Shown: piece after piece, positions 7,388-16,859 of the stretch
How the letters are laid out: every line of letters starts with the position of its first letter
How positions within the stretch are numbered: the first letter of the stretch is position 1
Assembly (NCBI RefSeq): GCF_012952065.1
Contig: NZ_JABCJJ010000004.1
Location: forward strand, 123,668 to 187,667
Direction: 5' to 3'
Length of the DNA: 64,000 nucleotides
Source of the DNA: Cellulomonas fimi
GTDB taxonomy: Bacteria; Actinomycetota; Actinomycetes; Actinomycetales; Cellulomonadaceae
The notes under the pieces: model-generated
The model's database searches: none
Seen by the model: only the letters and a program-made list of their open reading frames with translations
Told to the model about the DNA's origin: nothing
Program-made: the position numbers and the translations under genes

Positions 7388-8635
7388 ATGGCTGGGGATG
7401 CGCAGGGTCGACCGCGGAGGTCGGCGCCGCCCGGCCCGACCACGCCGCCCGGCCCGACCACGCCGCCCGGCCCGACCACGACGCCCGGCCCGACCACGAC
7501 GCCCGGCCGGACCACGGCAGCCGGGCGAGCCGTGCGGCTCGTGACGAGGCCGAGCGCGGCACGTCCTCCGTGGTGGCACGGGGAGGGCCGTTCGATCGTC
7601 GCGATGGCGGCCGTCGTTCTCGCGCTCAACCTCGTCGGGTGGGGCGTGCTCGTGCTGGTCGTGGTACCGCAGGAGCTCATGGTCGGCAGCGCAGGCGTGT
7701 TCGGCATCGGACTCGGCCTGACCGCCTTCCTCCTCGGCGTCCGGCACGCGTTCGACGCCGACCACATCGCCGCGATCGACAACACCACGCGCAAGCTGGT
7801 CGGGGAGGGCCGACCGGCTGCCAGCGCGGGCTTCTGGTTCTCCCTGGGGCACTCGAGCGTCGTGTTCGGCCTGTCCCTGCTGCTCGCCCTCGGGGCCCGC
7901 GCCCTCGCCGACCCGGTGCTCGACCCGGGCTCATCCCTCCAGCAGAACCTGGGGCTCCTGGGCACGCTCGTGGCAGGCTGCTTCCTCCTTCTCATCGGGC
8001 TCATGAATCTCGGCGCGGTGCGAGGCATCCTGCGGGTGTCCCGTGAGCAGCGGGGCGCCCCGCTCGACGAGGCGGAGCTCGAGCGGCTGCTCCGGGACCG
8101 TGGCGTGCTCGTCCGCGTGCTGGGCCGCGTCATGCGCCGGGTGAGCAGGCCGTGGCACCTGTTCCCGGTGGGTCTCCTCATGGGGCTCGGGCTCGACACC
8201 GCGACCCAGGTGGCCCTGCTGGTCCTCGCGGGAGGGACGGCGGCGCTCGCGCTTCCCTGGTACGCCATCCTCGCGCTGCCGGTGCTCTTCGCCGCCGGGA
8301 TGACGCTGTTCGACGCCGCGGACGGCGTGCTCATGTCCCGCGCCTACCGGTGGGCGTTCGTCCGTCCGGTCCGCAAGGTCTACTACAACCTCACGGTGAC
8401 GGCGCTCTCGGTGGTGGCGTCGCTGTCGCTCGGCGTGATCATCCTCGGGCAGCTCGCCGCGGAGCGGGTTCCGACTCTCGCGAGGCCGCTGCGGTGGGTG
8501 GCGGAGCTCGACCTCGAGGACATGGGCCTCGTGCTCGCCGGTGTGCTGCTCACCACCTGGCTCGTGAGCGTCGTCGCCTGGCGGGTGGGGCGGCTCGAGG
8601 AGCGGTGGACAGTGCCCCTGGACCCAGGGCGTTGA
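7388..8635 (+). CDS. NiCoT-family nickel/cobalt transporter
   Basis: 415 residues. The segment GVRHAFDADHIAAIDNTTRK carries the HX4DH signature of HoxN/NixA permeases, and a second conserved block (FSLGHSSVVF) follows. About eight membrane segments are predicted, with the usual cytoplasmic loop after the fourth. The protein should import Ni2+ or Co2+ for urease, hydrogenase or B12 enzymes, none of which is in the window. The first 45 residues are a low-complexity Pro/Gly/Thr tail encoded by 18-base tandem repeats, absent from typical members. ATG 7388 follows CCGGAGGAGGACGC, so translation of the repeat tail is likely. The next gene starts four bases after the stop. Confidence 0.92.
   Translation: MAGDAQGRPRRSAPPGPTTPPGPTTPPGPTTTPGPTTTPGRTTAAGRAVRLVTRPSAARPPWWHGEGRSIVAMAAVVLALNLVGWGVLVLVVVPQELMVGSAGVFGIGLGLTAFLLGVRHAFDADHIAAIDNTTRKLVGEGRPAASAGFWFSLGHSSVVFGLSLLLALGARALADPVLDPGSSLQQNLGLLGTLVAGCFLLLIGLMNLGAVRGILRVSREQRGAPLDEAELERLLRDRGVLVRVLGRVMRRVSRPWHLFPVGLLMGLGLDTATQVALLVLAGGTAALALPWYAILALPVLFAAGMTLFDAADGVLMSRAYRWAFVRPVRKVYYNLTVTALSVVASLSLGVIILGQLAAERVPTLARPLRWVAELDLEDMGLVLAGVLLTTWLVSVVAWRVGRLEERWTVPLDPGR
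7426..7515 (+). repeat. Five tandem 18-base repeats coding GPTTPP
   Basis: Units begin at 7426, 7444, 7462, 7480 and 7498; the consensus is GCCGCCCGGCCCGACCAC, and the last two units differ by single bases. They encode a Pro/Thr linker at the N-terminus of the nickel/cobalt permease. Near-identity at the DNA level indicates recent slippage or expansion. Confidence 0.85.
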
Positions 8636-8639
8636 CGAC

Positions 8640-9197
8640 GTGGCCGTCGATCTGCCGGAGCTGCTCGTCCCCGACGCCGGAGCCTGGCGCGTGTGGCTGG
8701 CCGAGCACCACGGCTCGGCTCCCGGGGTCTGGCTGGTGCTGCACAAGAAGGGCGGGTCGGTCACGGCGCTGACCTATGTCGAGGCGGTCGAGGAGGCGCT
8801 CTGCTTCGGCTGGATCGACGGCCAGGCCGCACGACGCGACGAGGGCAGCTCGCTCCAGCGGATGACGCCGCGCCGGCCGACCAGCCCCTGGTCGGCGCGC
8901 AACGTCGAGCGGGTCGGACGGCTCGAGCGCGAGGGTCGGATGCAGGAGGCCGGCCGGGCTGCCGTGCGGGCCGCCCAGGCGGACGGACGATGGGAGCGGG
9001 CGTACCCCGGTCGAGCGGACCTCACGGTGCCGCCCGACGTCGTAGCCGCGCTCGCCGCTGTCCCGGGCGGCCGGGAGCGGTTCGACGCGCTGCCCTCGGT
9101 GGAGCGCTTCGCCGTGCTCTACCGGCTGCTGGCCGTCAAGCGCGCCGAGACCCGGGCCCGCAGGATCGCCGAGCTGGTGGAACGGCTGCGCGGCTGA
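8640..9197 (+). CDS. YdeI/OmpD-associated family protein
   Basis: 185 residues from GTG 8640, four bases after the stop of the permease. The N-terminal block WLAEHHGSAPGVWLVLHKKG, then YVEAVEEALCFGWIDGQ and TPRRPTSPWSARNVERV, define the YdeI family (sometimes annotated bacteriocin-protection or OmpD-associated). The C-terminal alpha-helical part ends with a LLAVKRAETRARRI-like helix. The biochemical role is not established. Spacing suggests co-transcription with the permease. Confidence 0.85.
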   Translation: MAVDLPELLVPDAGAWRVWLAEHHGSAPGVWLVLHKKGGSVTALTYVEAVEEALCFGWIDGQAARRDEGSSLQRMTPRRPTSPWSARNVERVGRLEREGRMQEAGRAAVRAAQADGRWERAYPGRADLTVPPDVVAALAAVPGGRERFDALPSVERFAVLYRLLAVKRAETRARRIAELVERLRG

Positions 9198-9210
9198 CCG
9201 CGCTCAGCCG
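9191..9210. terminator. Short hairpin between convergent genes
   Basis: CGGCTGA and TCAGCCG form a perfect 7-base stem with a six-base loop and include both stop codons of the convergent genes at 9197 and 9204. There is no U-run, as is common in actinobacteria. It may act in both directions, but it is short. Confidence 0.35.
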
Positions 9211-10085
9211 ACGGTGATCGTGCGCGAGTCGGTCATCGGCTCGCCGGCCGCGCCGCCCGACGGGTCGTCCTCGGTGATCACCACCTGGTACGTGCCGGCC
9301 GGCAGCTCGACCGTGAACGAGTACGGCGCGAAGGTCTGGCCCTCCGCGGTCGTGGCGAACCCCGAGGCGATCTCCGTCCCGGCGAGGTCGACGACGCGCC
9401 AGAGCAGGTTGGCCTCGAACACGGCCGCCTCGCCGGACACCGTCACCGGTGACGTCGTGGTGGCGCCCTCGACGGGGACGTCGATCTGGACGAGGAGCCG
9501 CACGTCGAGCGGGTCCGCCCGGGTGACGGGCTCGTCCCAGGTCACTGCGCCCCAGAGCTCACCTGCGGGTGCGCCGTCGATCGTGAGGAGCACCCCCGCG
9601 CCCGGCTCCTCCGCGGCCTCGCTCGCGGTGTGGACGAGCTGCTGGATCATCAGCGCGGCACCCTCCGAGCCGACGCTCGCCGTGCGTGCCTCGGCGCTCA
9701 GGTCGACGACGAGGGTCGTGCCGTCGCGCGTCACGCCGAGCACCTCGGTCTCCGGATTCCACGACGTGGTGTAGTCCGGGTCCGCCGGACCTTCGATCAT
9801 CCGCTCGACCGCGGCCTGGACGGGGTCGGTCGCGCTCCCGGGACCGACGTCCCGCGCGAGCCTGAGGCCCGCGCGCGTGTCCACGACGAAGTACGCGGTC
9901 GTGGGCCGCGGCTCGGCGGTGGCCGGCGGTGTCGGGGACGGGGTGGGCGCCGCGCTGGTCGGGGGTGGTTCGCTCGGCGTGGGGTCGCCCCCGGGCGTCG
10001 TCGCGCATGACCCGAGCAGCACGCCGAGCGCGAGGACGAGGAGGGCACCCCTCCACGGTCGCCGACGGGTCCGGTGCGTGGCCAT
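9204..10085 (-). CDS. Lipoprotein with GerMN and Gmad2 domains
   Basis: 293 residues. The signal peptide ends in the lipobox LLGSC (Cys near residue 25), followed by a Pro/Thr/Ser linker to about residue 55. A GerMN domain (residues 60-185; RMIEGPADPDYTTSWNPETE, DLSAEAR, LVHTASEA) and a C-terminal Gmad2 immunoglobulin-like domain (residues 195-290; VSGEAAVFEANLLWRV, PYSFTVELPAGTYQVVI) follow. Both domains are extracytoplasmic and were first seen in spore germination proteins, but are widespread in non-sporulating actinobacteria, probably as cell-wall interaction modules. ATG 10085 is chosen because it begins the signal peptide. It lies in the same direction as the AI-2E family gene 70 bases upstream. 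Confidence 0.85.
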   Translation of the reverse strand: MATHRTRRRPWRGALLVLALGVLLGSCATTPGGDPTPSEPPPTSAAPTPSPTPPATAEPRPTTAYFVVDTRAGLRLARDVGPGSATDPVQAAVERMIEGPADPDYTTSWNPETEVLGVTRDGTTLVVDLSAEARTASVGSEGAALMIQQLVHTASEAAEEPGAGVLLTIDGAPAGELWGAVTWDEPVTRADPLDVRLLVQIDVPVEGATTTSPVTVSGEAAVFEANLLWRVVDLAGTEIASGFATTAEGQTFAPYSFTVELPAGTYQVVITEDDPSGGAAGEPMTDSRTITVG

Positions 10086-10157
10086 GGGGTCCTCCGACGT
10101 GCGTGGTGCTCGTGCTCGATCGTCCTGGCCGGCCCCGCACGGGGGCAAGGCCCGAGA

Positions 10158-11276
10158 TCAGGTTGTGACCTCAGAGGCCGCCGCGCTCACGCCGGCCGGA
10201 GAGCTCGGCGCCGTGGGGTCGTCCTCCGGGACGTGCCAGGCCTTGATCACCGTCCAGCCCACGGCCGCGAGCGGTACCGCGAGCAGCGCGCCGATGATGC
10301 CACCCAGGATCGTCCCCGCCGTGAGCGCCAGGAGGATCGCGAGCGGGTGGAGCGAGAGCGCCTTGCCGATGACGACCGGAGCGAGCAGGTCGCCTTCGAG
10401 CTGGTTCACGGCGATGACGACCGCGAGCACGATGAGCGCTGTCACCGGGCCGTTGGTGACGAGGGCGACGACGGTGGCGAACACCCCGGCGATGGTCGCC
10501 CCGATCAGCGGGACGAACGCGCCGAGGAACACGATCGTCGCGAGGGGGAGCGCGAGCGGCACGCCCAGCACGACGAGCGCGATGCCGATCACGAGCGCGT
10601 CCACCAGTGCGACCAGCGCCGTCCCGCGGACGTAGCCCCCGAGCACGGCGACCGACCGGTCGCCGATCCGACGCGCGCGGTGCCTGGCCTCCGGCTCGAA
10701 CGGCTGGAGGAAGAACTCGAAGATCTGGCGGCCGTCCTTGAGGAGGAAGAACAGCACGACCACCCCGAGCAGGATCCCGGCCACGCCCTCGGCCGCCGCG
10801 GTCGCGCCCGCGAGCGCGCCGCTCTGCACGCCGTCGCTCGACAGCAGCTCCGTCGCGGACTCGCGAGCCGCGTCGATCTGCTGGTCCGTGATGCCGAGGG
10901 GGCCCTCCGTGAGGAATGCCTGCAGCTCGTCGAGCCCCTCCTCGGCCGAGGTGCGCAGCTCGTCCCACTCGTTCCGGATCCCTCGACCGACGAGCCACAA
11001 GGTGACCCCCAGCGCCCCGAGCCCCACGAGCAGGGCGGCCCAGGTGGCGACCGCCCGGGGCAGCCCGCGCTCGCGGAGGAACCGCACGACCGGGCTGACC
11101 GCCGCCGCGATGATCGCGGCGATGAGGAGGGGGATCACGACGAGCTTGAGCTGGACGAGCGCGAACACCACCGCGGCCGCGGCGGCGAGCACGAGCAGGA
11201 CCTGGGCGCTCCGTACGGCCGGCCGGCCGAGGGCGTCGGTCCACTGGGTGCGTTCCCGCCGGGGTGCCTCGTTCAT
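10158..11276 (-). CDS. AI-2E family (PerM/YdiK) membrane transporter
   Basis: 372 residues with about eight membrane segments. The central periplasmic-type region (residues 90-170, DELRTSAEEGLDELQAFL) and the downstream GVVVLFFLLKDGRQIFEFF and FLGAFVPLIGATIAGV blocks are characteristic of this family. Members were linked to autoinducer-2 export, and others act as Na+/H+ antiporters or general permeases, so the substrate is undetermined. The start ATG 11276 leaves about 200 bases before the divergent ABC exporter. Confidence 0.9.
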   Translation of the reverse strand: MNEAPRRERTQWTDALGRPAVRSAQVLLVLAAAAAVVFALVQLKLVVIPLLIAAIIAAAVSPVVRFLRERGLPRAVATWAALLVGLGALGVTLWLVGRGIRNEWDELRTSAEEGLDELQAFLTEGPLGITDQQIDAARESATELLSSDGVQSGALAGATAAAEGVAGILLGVVVLFFLLKDGRQIFEFFLQPFEPEARHRARRIGDRSVAVLGGYVRGTALVALVDALVIGIALVVLGVPLALPLATIVFLGAFVPLIGATIAGVFATVVALVTNGPVTALIVLAVVIAVNQLEGDLLAPVVIGKALSLHPLAILLALTAGTILGGIIGALLAVPLAAVGWTVIKAWHVPEDDPTAPSSPAGVSAAASEVTT

Positions 11277-11479
11277 CCCGGCAGCCTAGGGAGCGCACGC
11301 GTGGACGGCGCGCTGGGAGCCGCACCGTGGTCACGACCTGCGCCACGCGCAGCGAGTCGGTCGTCGACCGGGCCGGCGTCCGACCGACGCGTCCGGTGGG
11401 AGACCGGCGCGCGGAGGCGGGTACGGTGGCGGGCGCGGACGACGGACGCGGGCCGCGAGCGACGGGCAGGAGAGATGAC

Positions 11480-13351
11480 GTGCCGGGCGGCGACCAGGGC
11501 AGTCCCGACGAGGACGCGTCGGCACGTATCGAGACCACGAGCCGCCTCGGCGTGCTCGCGACGTTGCGACGCGGCGTCCAGGTGTCGCCCGAGATCCTCG
11601 AGGGGTTCGGGTGGACGGCCGTGCTGGCGGTGCTGGCCGCCCTCGGCCGCGTCGTCGTCCCGGTCGCGGTGCAGCAGACCGTCGACACCGGGATTCTCGC
11701 CACCGGTGGCCCCGACGTCGGGCGGGTCGTCGGGCTCGTGGCGGCGGCCGCCGTCGCGCTCGCTGCCGCGGCGACCTGCTCGGCCGCGGTCAACGTCCGG
11801 CTGTTCCGGTCGACCGAGGCGGGTCTCGCGTCGCTGCGCACCCGCGCGTTCCGGCACGTCCACGACCTGTCGGTCCTGACCCAGGGCACCGAACGTCGCG
11901 GGTCGCTCGTCTCGCGCGTGACCTCGGACGTCGACACCATCTCGCTGTTCGTGCAGTGGGGCGGGATCCAGCTCCTGGTGTCGGTGCTGCAGATCGCGGT
12001 CGCCACCGCGCTCATGGCGGTCTACTCGTGGCAGCTGACGATCCTCGTCTGGCTCTGCTTCGTGCCGCTCTTCCTGGTCCTGCGCCCCGCGCAGAAGCGG
12101 GTCAACGCCGCGTACGCCGCGGTCCGGGAGCGGGTCGGGGCGATGCTCGGCGCGATCTCGGAGGCCGTCGTCGGCGCCGAGACGGTGCGCGCCTACGGCG
12201 CGCAGGACCGGGTGCGCGGGCGGATCGAGGTGTCGATCCGTGCGACACGCGACGCGATGGTGCACGCGCAGAAGCTCGTCTCGGTGGTGTTCGCGAGCGG
12301 TGTGCTGGTGTCCAACCTCGTGCTGTGCGCCGTCGTGGTGGTCGGGACCCTGCTGGGCGTGGCCGGTGAGATCTCGGTGGGCCGGCTCCTCGCGTTCCTC
12401 TTCCTGGTGCAGCTTTTCACCGGTCCCGTCCAGATGAGCGCCGAGGTGCTGAACGAGCTGCAGAACGCCGTGGCGGGCTGGCGGCGGGTCCTCGCCGTGC
12501 TGGAGACGCCCGTCGAGGTCGTGGACCCCGGACCCGGCGGGGTCGACAGCCCGCGCGGGCCGGCGGCGGTCGAGCTGCGCGACGTCGAGTTCGCGTACCC
12601 GGGCGGCCCCCCGGTGCTGAGAGGCGTGAACCTCACGCTGCCGGCGCGGACGTCGGTCGCCGTCGTCGGCGCGACCGGCTCGGGGAAGACGACGCTCGCC
12701 AAGCTGGTCGTGCGCCTCATGGACCCGACGCGCGGGCAGGTGCTCCTCGACGGCGTCGACCTGCGGCAGATCAGCCTGGCGAGCCTGCGTCGGCGGGTCG
12801 TGCTCGTGCCGCAGGAGGGCTTCCTGTTCGACGGCACGCTCGCGGACAACATCGCCTACGGGCTGCGTCACGGCGGCGGGGCCGACGGCGAAGGTGCCGA
12901 CGGCGACGGTGCCGACGGCGGACCTGCCGCCGAGGACCCACGCGTCCGCGCCGCGCTCGCCGAGCTCGGGCTGACGGACTGGCTGGCCGAGCTGCCGCGC
13001 GGCCTCGCGACCCCCGTCGGGCAGCGTGGCGAGTCGCTCTCGGCAGGTGAACGTCAGCTCGTGGCGCTCGCGCGCGCCTACCTCGCCGAGGCGGACCTGC
13101 TCGTGCTGGACGAGGCCACGTCGGCCGTCGACCCCGCGACCGAGGTCCGGATCGGGCGCGCGCTCGACTCGCTCACGGCGGGACGCAGCACGCTGACGAT
13201 CGCGCACCGGCTCTCGACGGCGGAGGCGGCGGACCTCGTCGTGGTGGTCGACGACGGCGCCGTCGTCGAGCTCGGCACGCACGGCCGGCTGATCGCCGCG
13301 GGGGGCACGTATGCCGCGATGCACCGGTCGTGGGTGGCGCAGACGCGCTGA
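11480..13351 (+). CDS. ABC transporter, fused permease and ATP-binding domains (multidrug/lipid exporter type)
   Basis: 623 residues from GTG 11480, preceded by GGCAGGAGAG; the longer upstream frame is Arg/Asp-rich and lacks a ribosome binding site. Residues 40-340 form a six-helix type IV (MsbA-like) transmembrane domain. The nucleotide-binding domain has Walker A GATGSGKTT (about residue 397), Q-loop LVPQEGFLFDGTL, signature LSAGERQLVALARAYL, Walker B LLVLDEATSAVD and the H-loop in IAHRLSTAEAA. An Asp/Gly insert (residues about 468-487) of short repeats lies between the Q-loop and the signature. It would work as a homodimer or with an unseen partner; the substrate is unknown. Confidence 0.93.
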   Translation: MPGGDQGSPDEDASARIETTSRLGVLATLRRGVQVSPEILEGFGWTAVLAVLAALGRVVVPVAVQQTVDTGILATGGPDVGRVVGLVAAAAVALAAAATCSAAVNVRLFRSTEAGLASLRTRAFRHVHDLSVLTQGTERRGSLVSRVTSDVDTISLFVQWGGIQLLVSVLQIAVATALMAVYSWQLTILVWLCFVPLFLVLRPAQKRVNAAYAAVRERVGAMLGAISEAVVGAETVRAYGAQDRVRGRIEVSIRATRDAMVHAQKLVSVVFASGVLVSNLVLCAVVVVGTLLGVAGEISVGRLLAFLFLVQLFTGPVQMSAEVLNELQNAVAGWRRVLAVLETPVEVVDPGPGGVDSPRGPAAVELRDVEFAYPGGPPVLRGVNLTLPARTSVAVVGATGSGKTTLAKLVVRLMDPTRGQVLLDGVDLRQISLASLRRRVVLVPQEGFLFDGTLADNIAYGLRHGGGADGEGADGDGADGGPAAEDPRVRAALAELGLTDWLAELPRGLATPVGQRGESLSAGERQLVALARAYLAEADLLVLDEATSAVDPATEVRIGRALDSLTAGRSTLTIAHRLSTAEAADLVVVVDDGAVVELGTHGRLIAAGGTYAAMHRSWVAQTR

Positions 13352-13383
13352 GGGCACGCCGGCACCGGGTGCGACACGAGCCG

Positions 13384-13416
13384 GGGGGGCGCCGCTCGTC
13401 CCGAGCAGCGCCCCCC
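13384..13416. terminator. Bidirectional terminator hairpin
   Basis: GGGGGGCGCCGCTCG pairs with CGAGCAGCGCCCCCC (15 bases, one mismatch) around a three-base loop. It lies between the convergent ABC exporter and subtilase genes. Confidence 0.75.
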
Positions 13417-13436
13417 GACCGTTCTGGTGTGACGCC

Positions 13437-16400
13437 TCAGCGGCGTCGGATCGCGATCTCCGAGGTGACCACGGTGGTGCCGGGCACCCCGTCGGCGACC
13501 ATCTCGGTGGTCGCCACCCCCGCACCGGGGCGGACGCCCCGGACCGTGTAGGTGTAGGTGGCCGCGTCACCCGGGGTCGGGTCGCTCGAGGTCACCACGA
13601 GATCCGTGGTCGGCAGGACGGACTCCATGTCGCCCTGGCCGATCTCGTTCTCCGCGCCGACGAGGAACGCCTGGCCGGCGGGGTCCGCCGGGAGGTTCGT
13701 CGGGTCGTACGCGAAGCTGATGCCCTGCTCCGGCCCCGTCTCGATCCAGACCTGCGAGACGCGCTCGCTCGTCGTGCCCCACACGAAGAGCCGGAACTCG
13801 ACCACGATCCAGGACGACACGCCGTCGGTGAGCGTGCCGACGAGGATGCCCTCCGCGCCCGTGCCGTCGAGGTCCGTCCAGAACGGTGCGAGCACGTTGT
13901 TCGGCGGGGCGTCGTCCGGACCCGTCGGGAGGTTGCAGCAGTTGTTGTCCTCCGCCGTGGCCCCCCCGGCGACGAGGTAGCCGTTGGAGTCGACGCCGAG
14001 CGACGAGTAGCTCACCCCGTTGTAGGTGAACGCCGGGACGTTGAAGTTGAGGACCTCCTCGTCACCGACGGCGATGGGGGTGATGCTGAAGGGCGCGGCG
14101 TCCAGCGGCAGGTAGCCCGCCGGCGAGGCGCCCGGATCCACCGAGGGGACCCCCGGGGCAGCACCCTCGAGGGTCACCGCGCTGCGGCGTACCTCGCGGT
14201 TGCTCACCACCGTGGCGCCCGTGGCGTCCACGACCCGCAGGCTGCCGTCGACGGTGCTGGTCAGGTTCACGACCTGCTCGTCGGCGGACCCGTTCGTCGC
14301 CTGCACGGTGCAGGTGGCGGTCGCGTCGCCGCGGATGACCACCTCGTCAGGCGTGCACGTCTGGGTGAGCGTCACCTCGCCCTGCGTGTGGATGAACGCC
14401 ACGGGGAGGCGGTACGTGCCGGCGCCGCGGTTCGCGGACAGCTCGATCGAGCCGAACTGCTGCTCGCCGATCGCGGCGTCCGAGGTGATGGTCACCGTGA
14501 ACGTCGCCGACTCGCCGGCACCGACGACCATCCGGCGCGGGGACACGGTGATCGTCGAGCCCGCAGGCGCTTCCGTCGACGCGTTGACGATCACTCGCCG
14601 GTCACCGGTGTTGGTGAAGGTGCGCGTCGTCGTGAGCTCACCCGGCATGACCGGCGCGTTGATCGAGGCGAGGTTGAGGTCGACCGCGTTGACCGGGTCG
14701 GCGCCGAGCTCCTGGAAGCGCGCAGCGGTCTCGTCGAAGGTCAGCGTCGCCGACGCCGCCTGGCCCACGTCGATGCGCCCCGCGCCCATGTCGAACGGGT
14801 CGGCCGGCGTGACGAGGTCCTCCTTCAGGACGTCCTCGACGGACCGGGTCATGAGGGCCGACTTGATCTGACCCGGAGTCCAGTCGGGGTGCAGCGCCCG
14901 CACGAGCACAGCCGCGCCGGCGACCTGCGGGGAGGACATCGAGGTCCCGGCGATCGCCTGGAAGTACTCGCCCGCGGGGCCCGACGCGCTCCCCTCGGAG
15001 ATCGGCGTGTCGCCGGCGAGCACCTGGACGCCCGGAGCGGTGACGTCCGGCTTGAGGAAGAGGCCCGCCGGTCCACGGGACGAGAAGGCTGCCATGACGT
15101 CACCCTGGCCCTCACGCACCTGCGCGTCCGGGAACGAGCCCGTCACGTCCGCGTGGGCGGCCATGAAGGCCAGGAAGTCGGTGCCGTCCGCGAGGTGAAC
15201 GCTGGGCAGCCAGTGGGTGTCCGTCTCGACGTCCTGCAGCGCAGGGTTGTAGAGCACCATCGCCTCGGCGCCGCCCTGGAGCACGTTGAACCCCTTGTCG
15301 ACGCGTGCGTTGACGCCCCGCTGGCAGGCGACGATCTTCCCGTCGAAGAGGCCGGCCGGAGCCGGGGCCTGGCAGAGCGCGTCGCTGTACGGGGGAGCGG
15401 AGGCCAGCACGACCGGCAGCTCGCCGATGCCCGGGGTGATCGAGGCGCCGTCGAACGTCGCGGTCGCGCCGTCGGAGGACTCGAGCGTCAGGGTCGTACC
15501 GAACTCGCGCGTCTGGGTCGAGGCGGCAACCGTGATCACCCACGGGGACAGGTGGTTCGCGGTGGACGCGCTGGGCCCGTCGTTGCCTGCCGAGGCCGCC
15601 ACGACCACACCCGCCGCGTACGCGTCGAGGAACGCCAGCTCGACGGGGTCGGTGAAGGGGTCCTCGCCGCCGGAGATCGAGAAGTTGATGACGTCGACGC
15701 CGTCCTCGATCGCCTGCGCGACCGCAGCGGCCGAGTCGGACGAGAAGCAGCCGTCGATGCCGCAGACCTTGTACTCCATCACCCACGCGCCGGGGGCGAT
15801 GCCCTGGATCGGCGGGAGGGCAGCGCCGAGGACGGAGACGTCGTCGACGACGTTGCCTGCCGAGGTGGTCGCCGTGTGGGTACCGTGGCCGTTGGAGTCG
15901 CGCGCCGTGCGGAAGGGCTCGGCTGCTGCGCGGTCCGGGTTCGAGAGGTACGTCGTGAGGAACGCCTGGCCGCCCACCAGCTTGTTGTTGCACACGAAGG
16001 GGTCGTCCGCGGGGGTCAGCGGGTTGTCCCCGTAGTCGCACGCCCGGGCGGGACCGGGCGGAGGCTTGAGGTTCCCGAGGTCGGCGAGCGACGGGTGCTC
16101 GGGCCAGACGCCGGAGTCGAGGTTCCCGTACAGCACGCCCTCGCCCGCGTCGGCCGCGCCGCCGAGCGCCGCGTAGACGGGCGACGTGTTGAGGAACTCC
16201 GGGCTCGCGTCGGTGAGGGGCTGGCGGAGCGAGTCCTCCTGGACGGCCGCGACGCCGTCGATCGCGAGCACCGACTCGACGGCGTTCGCCGGGATCGTGG
16301 CCGCGATGCCGCCGTAGACGGTCCGCAGCCGCGTGCCCACCTCAGCGGTCGGGACGGCGTCCTGCAGATCCGCGATGACCGCCTCCTCCTGCTCCACGAG

Positions 16401-16781
16401 GAACTCGGTGTAGGCCTGCTCGGCCGGGGAGTCGCCCGTGAGCTCCTCACCGGTGACCGCCGGGCTCGTGGGTGCGAGGTCCGCGACACCCCCCGCGTAC
16501 ACCGCCGTGGCGTCCGCGTCGAGCTTGAGGACGACCGCGACGGGCTCGGAGTCGGTGCGGGCGAGCAGCTCGGGGTCCGTCTGCGCGAGCCGCGCCGACG
16601 GCGACTTGACGCCCGTCTCACGGCTCTCGGGGGTCAGCCCCTGCGCGGTGAACCGGTCGGCGGCGGCAGCGACGTCGTCGGGCTGCGGCGCCGCCTGGGC
16701 CGGTGCGGTGACCAGCCCTGCGGCGAGCAGCAGCGCACAGGCCGCGGTCGTGAGGGCTCTGGGGGACGTGCGTCTGCGCAT
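13437..16781 (-). CDS. Large secreted subtilisin-like serine protease (S8 family)
   Basis: 1114 residues. The start ATG 16781 follows GGAGGCTGGC, and the signal peptide ends AQA-AP near residue 31. An inhibitor I9-like propeptide (about residues 75-190) precedes the peptidase domain. The catalytic triad is visible: Asp222 in GNLDSGVWPEHP, His299 in DSNGHGTHTA and Ser614 in IAGTSMSSPQ, with the oxyanion Asn400 in ASAGNDGPSA. A protease-associated (PA) domain is inserted at about 430-560, and a fibronectin type III-like Fn3 domain follows the peptidase. The last 250 residues are a separate beta-rich domain (SITPIAVGDEEVLNFNVPAF, LGVDSNGYLVAGG, NNVLAPFWTDLDG) of the kind seen at the end of large bacterial subtilases. 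It is a degradative exoprotease. No sortase or S-layer motif is seen. Confidence 0.93.
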   Translation of the reverse strand: MRRRTSPRALTTAACALLLAAGLVTAPAQAAPQPDDVAAAADRFTAQGLTPESRETGVKSPSARLAQTDPELLARTDSEPVAVVLKLDADATAVYAGGVADLAPTSPAVTGEELTGDSPAEQAYTEFLVEQEEAVIADLQDAVPTAEVGTRLRTVYGGIAATIPANAVESVLAIDGVAAVQEDSLRQPLTDASPEFLNTSPVYAALGGAADAGEGVLYGNLDSGVWPEHPSLADLGNLKPPPGPARACDYGDNPLTPADDPFVCNNKLVGGQAFLTTYLSNPDRAAAEPFRTARDSNGHGTHTATTSAGNVVDDVSVLGAALPPIQGIAPGAWVMEYKVCGIDGCFSSDSAAAVAQAIEDGVDVINFSISGGEDPFTDPVELAFLDAYAAGVVVAASAGNDGPSASTANHLSPWVITVAASTQTREFGTTLTLESSDGATATFDGASITPGIGELPVVLASAPPYSDALCQAPAPAGLFDGKIVACQRGVNARVDKGFNVLQGGAEAMVLYNPALQDVETDTHWLPSVHLADGTDFLAFMAAHADVTGSFPDAQVREGQGDVMAAFSSRGPAGLFLKPDVTAPGVQVLAGDTPISEGSASGPAGEYFQAIAGTSMSSPQVAGAAVLVRALHPDWTPGQIKSALMTRSVEDVLKEDLVTPADPFDMGAGRIDVGQAASATLTFDETAARFQELGADPVNAVDLNLASINAPVMPGELTTTRTFTNTGDRRVIVNASTEAPAGSTITVSPRRMVVGAGESATFTVTITSDAAIGEQQFGSIELSANRGAGTYRLPVAFIHTQGEVTLTQTCTPDEVVIRGDATATCTVQATNGSADEQVVNLTSTVDGSLRVVDATGATVVSNREVRRSAVTLEGAAPGVPSVDPGASPAGYLPLDAAPFSITPIAVGDEEVLNFNVPAFTYNGVSYSSLGVDSNGYLVAGGATAEDNNCCNLPTGPDDAPPNNVLAPFWTDLDGTGAEGILVGTLTDGVSSWIVVEFRLFVWGTTSERVSQVWIETGPEQGISFAYDPTNLPADPAGQAFLVGAENEIGQGDMESVLPTTDLVVTSSDPTPGDAATYTYTVRGVRPGAGVATTEMVADGVPGTTVVTSEIAIRRR

Positions 16782-16859
16782 GCCAGCCTCCGGCTGATCG
16801 GCATCCGGGAGCCCGTCGACGGTGACGGGAGACAACCGGGGCGAATGTGACAGGCGCAG

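Noticed and set aside
7426..7515. CRISPR or integron-type repeat array
   Set aside because: Five direct 18-base units without spacers, in a coding region.
13311..16850. Very long plus-strand frame (about 1180 codons) opposite the subtilase
   Set aside because: It is antisense to a gene with complete catalytic motifs, a signal peptide and a ribosome binding site. Its translation is Arg/Gly/Asp-rich without recognisable domains, as expected in GC-rich shadow frames.
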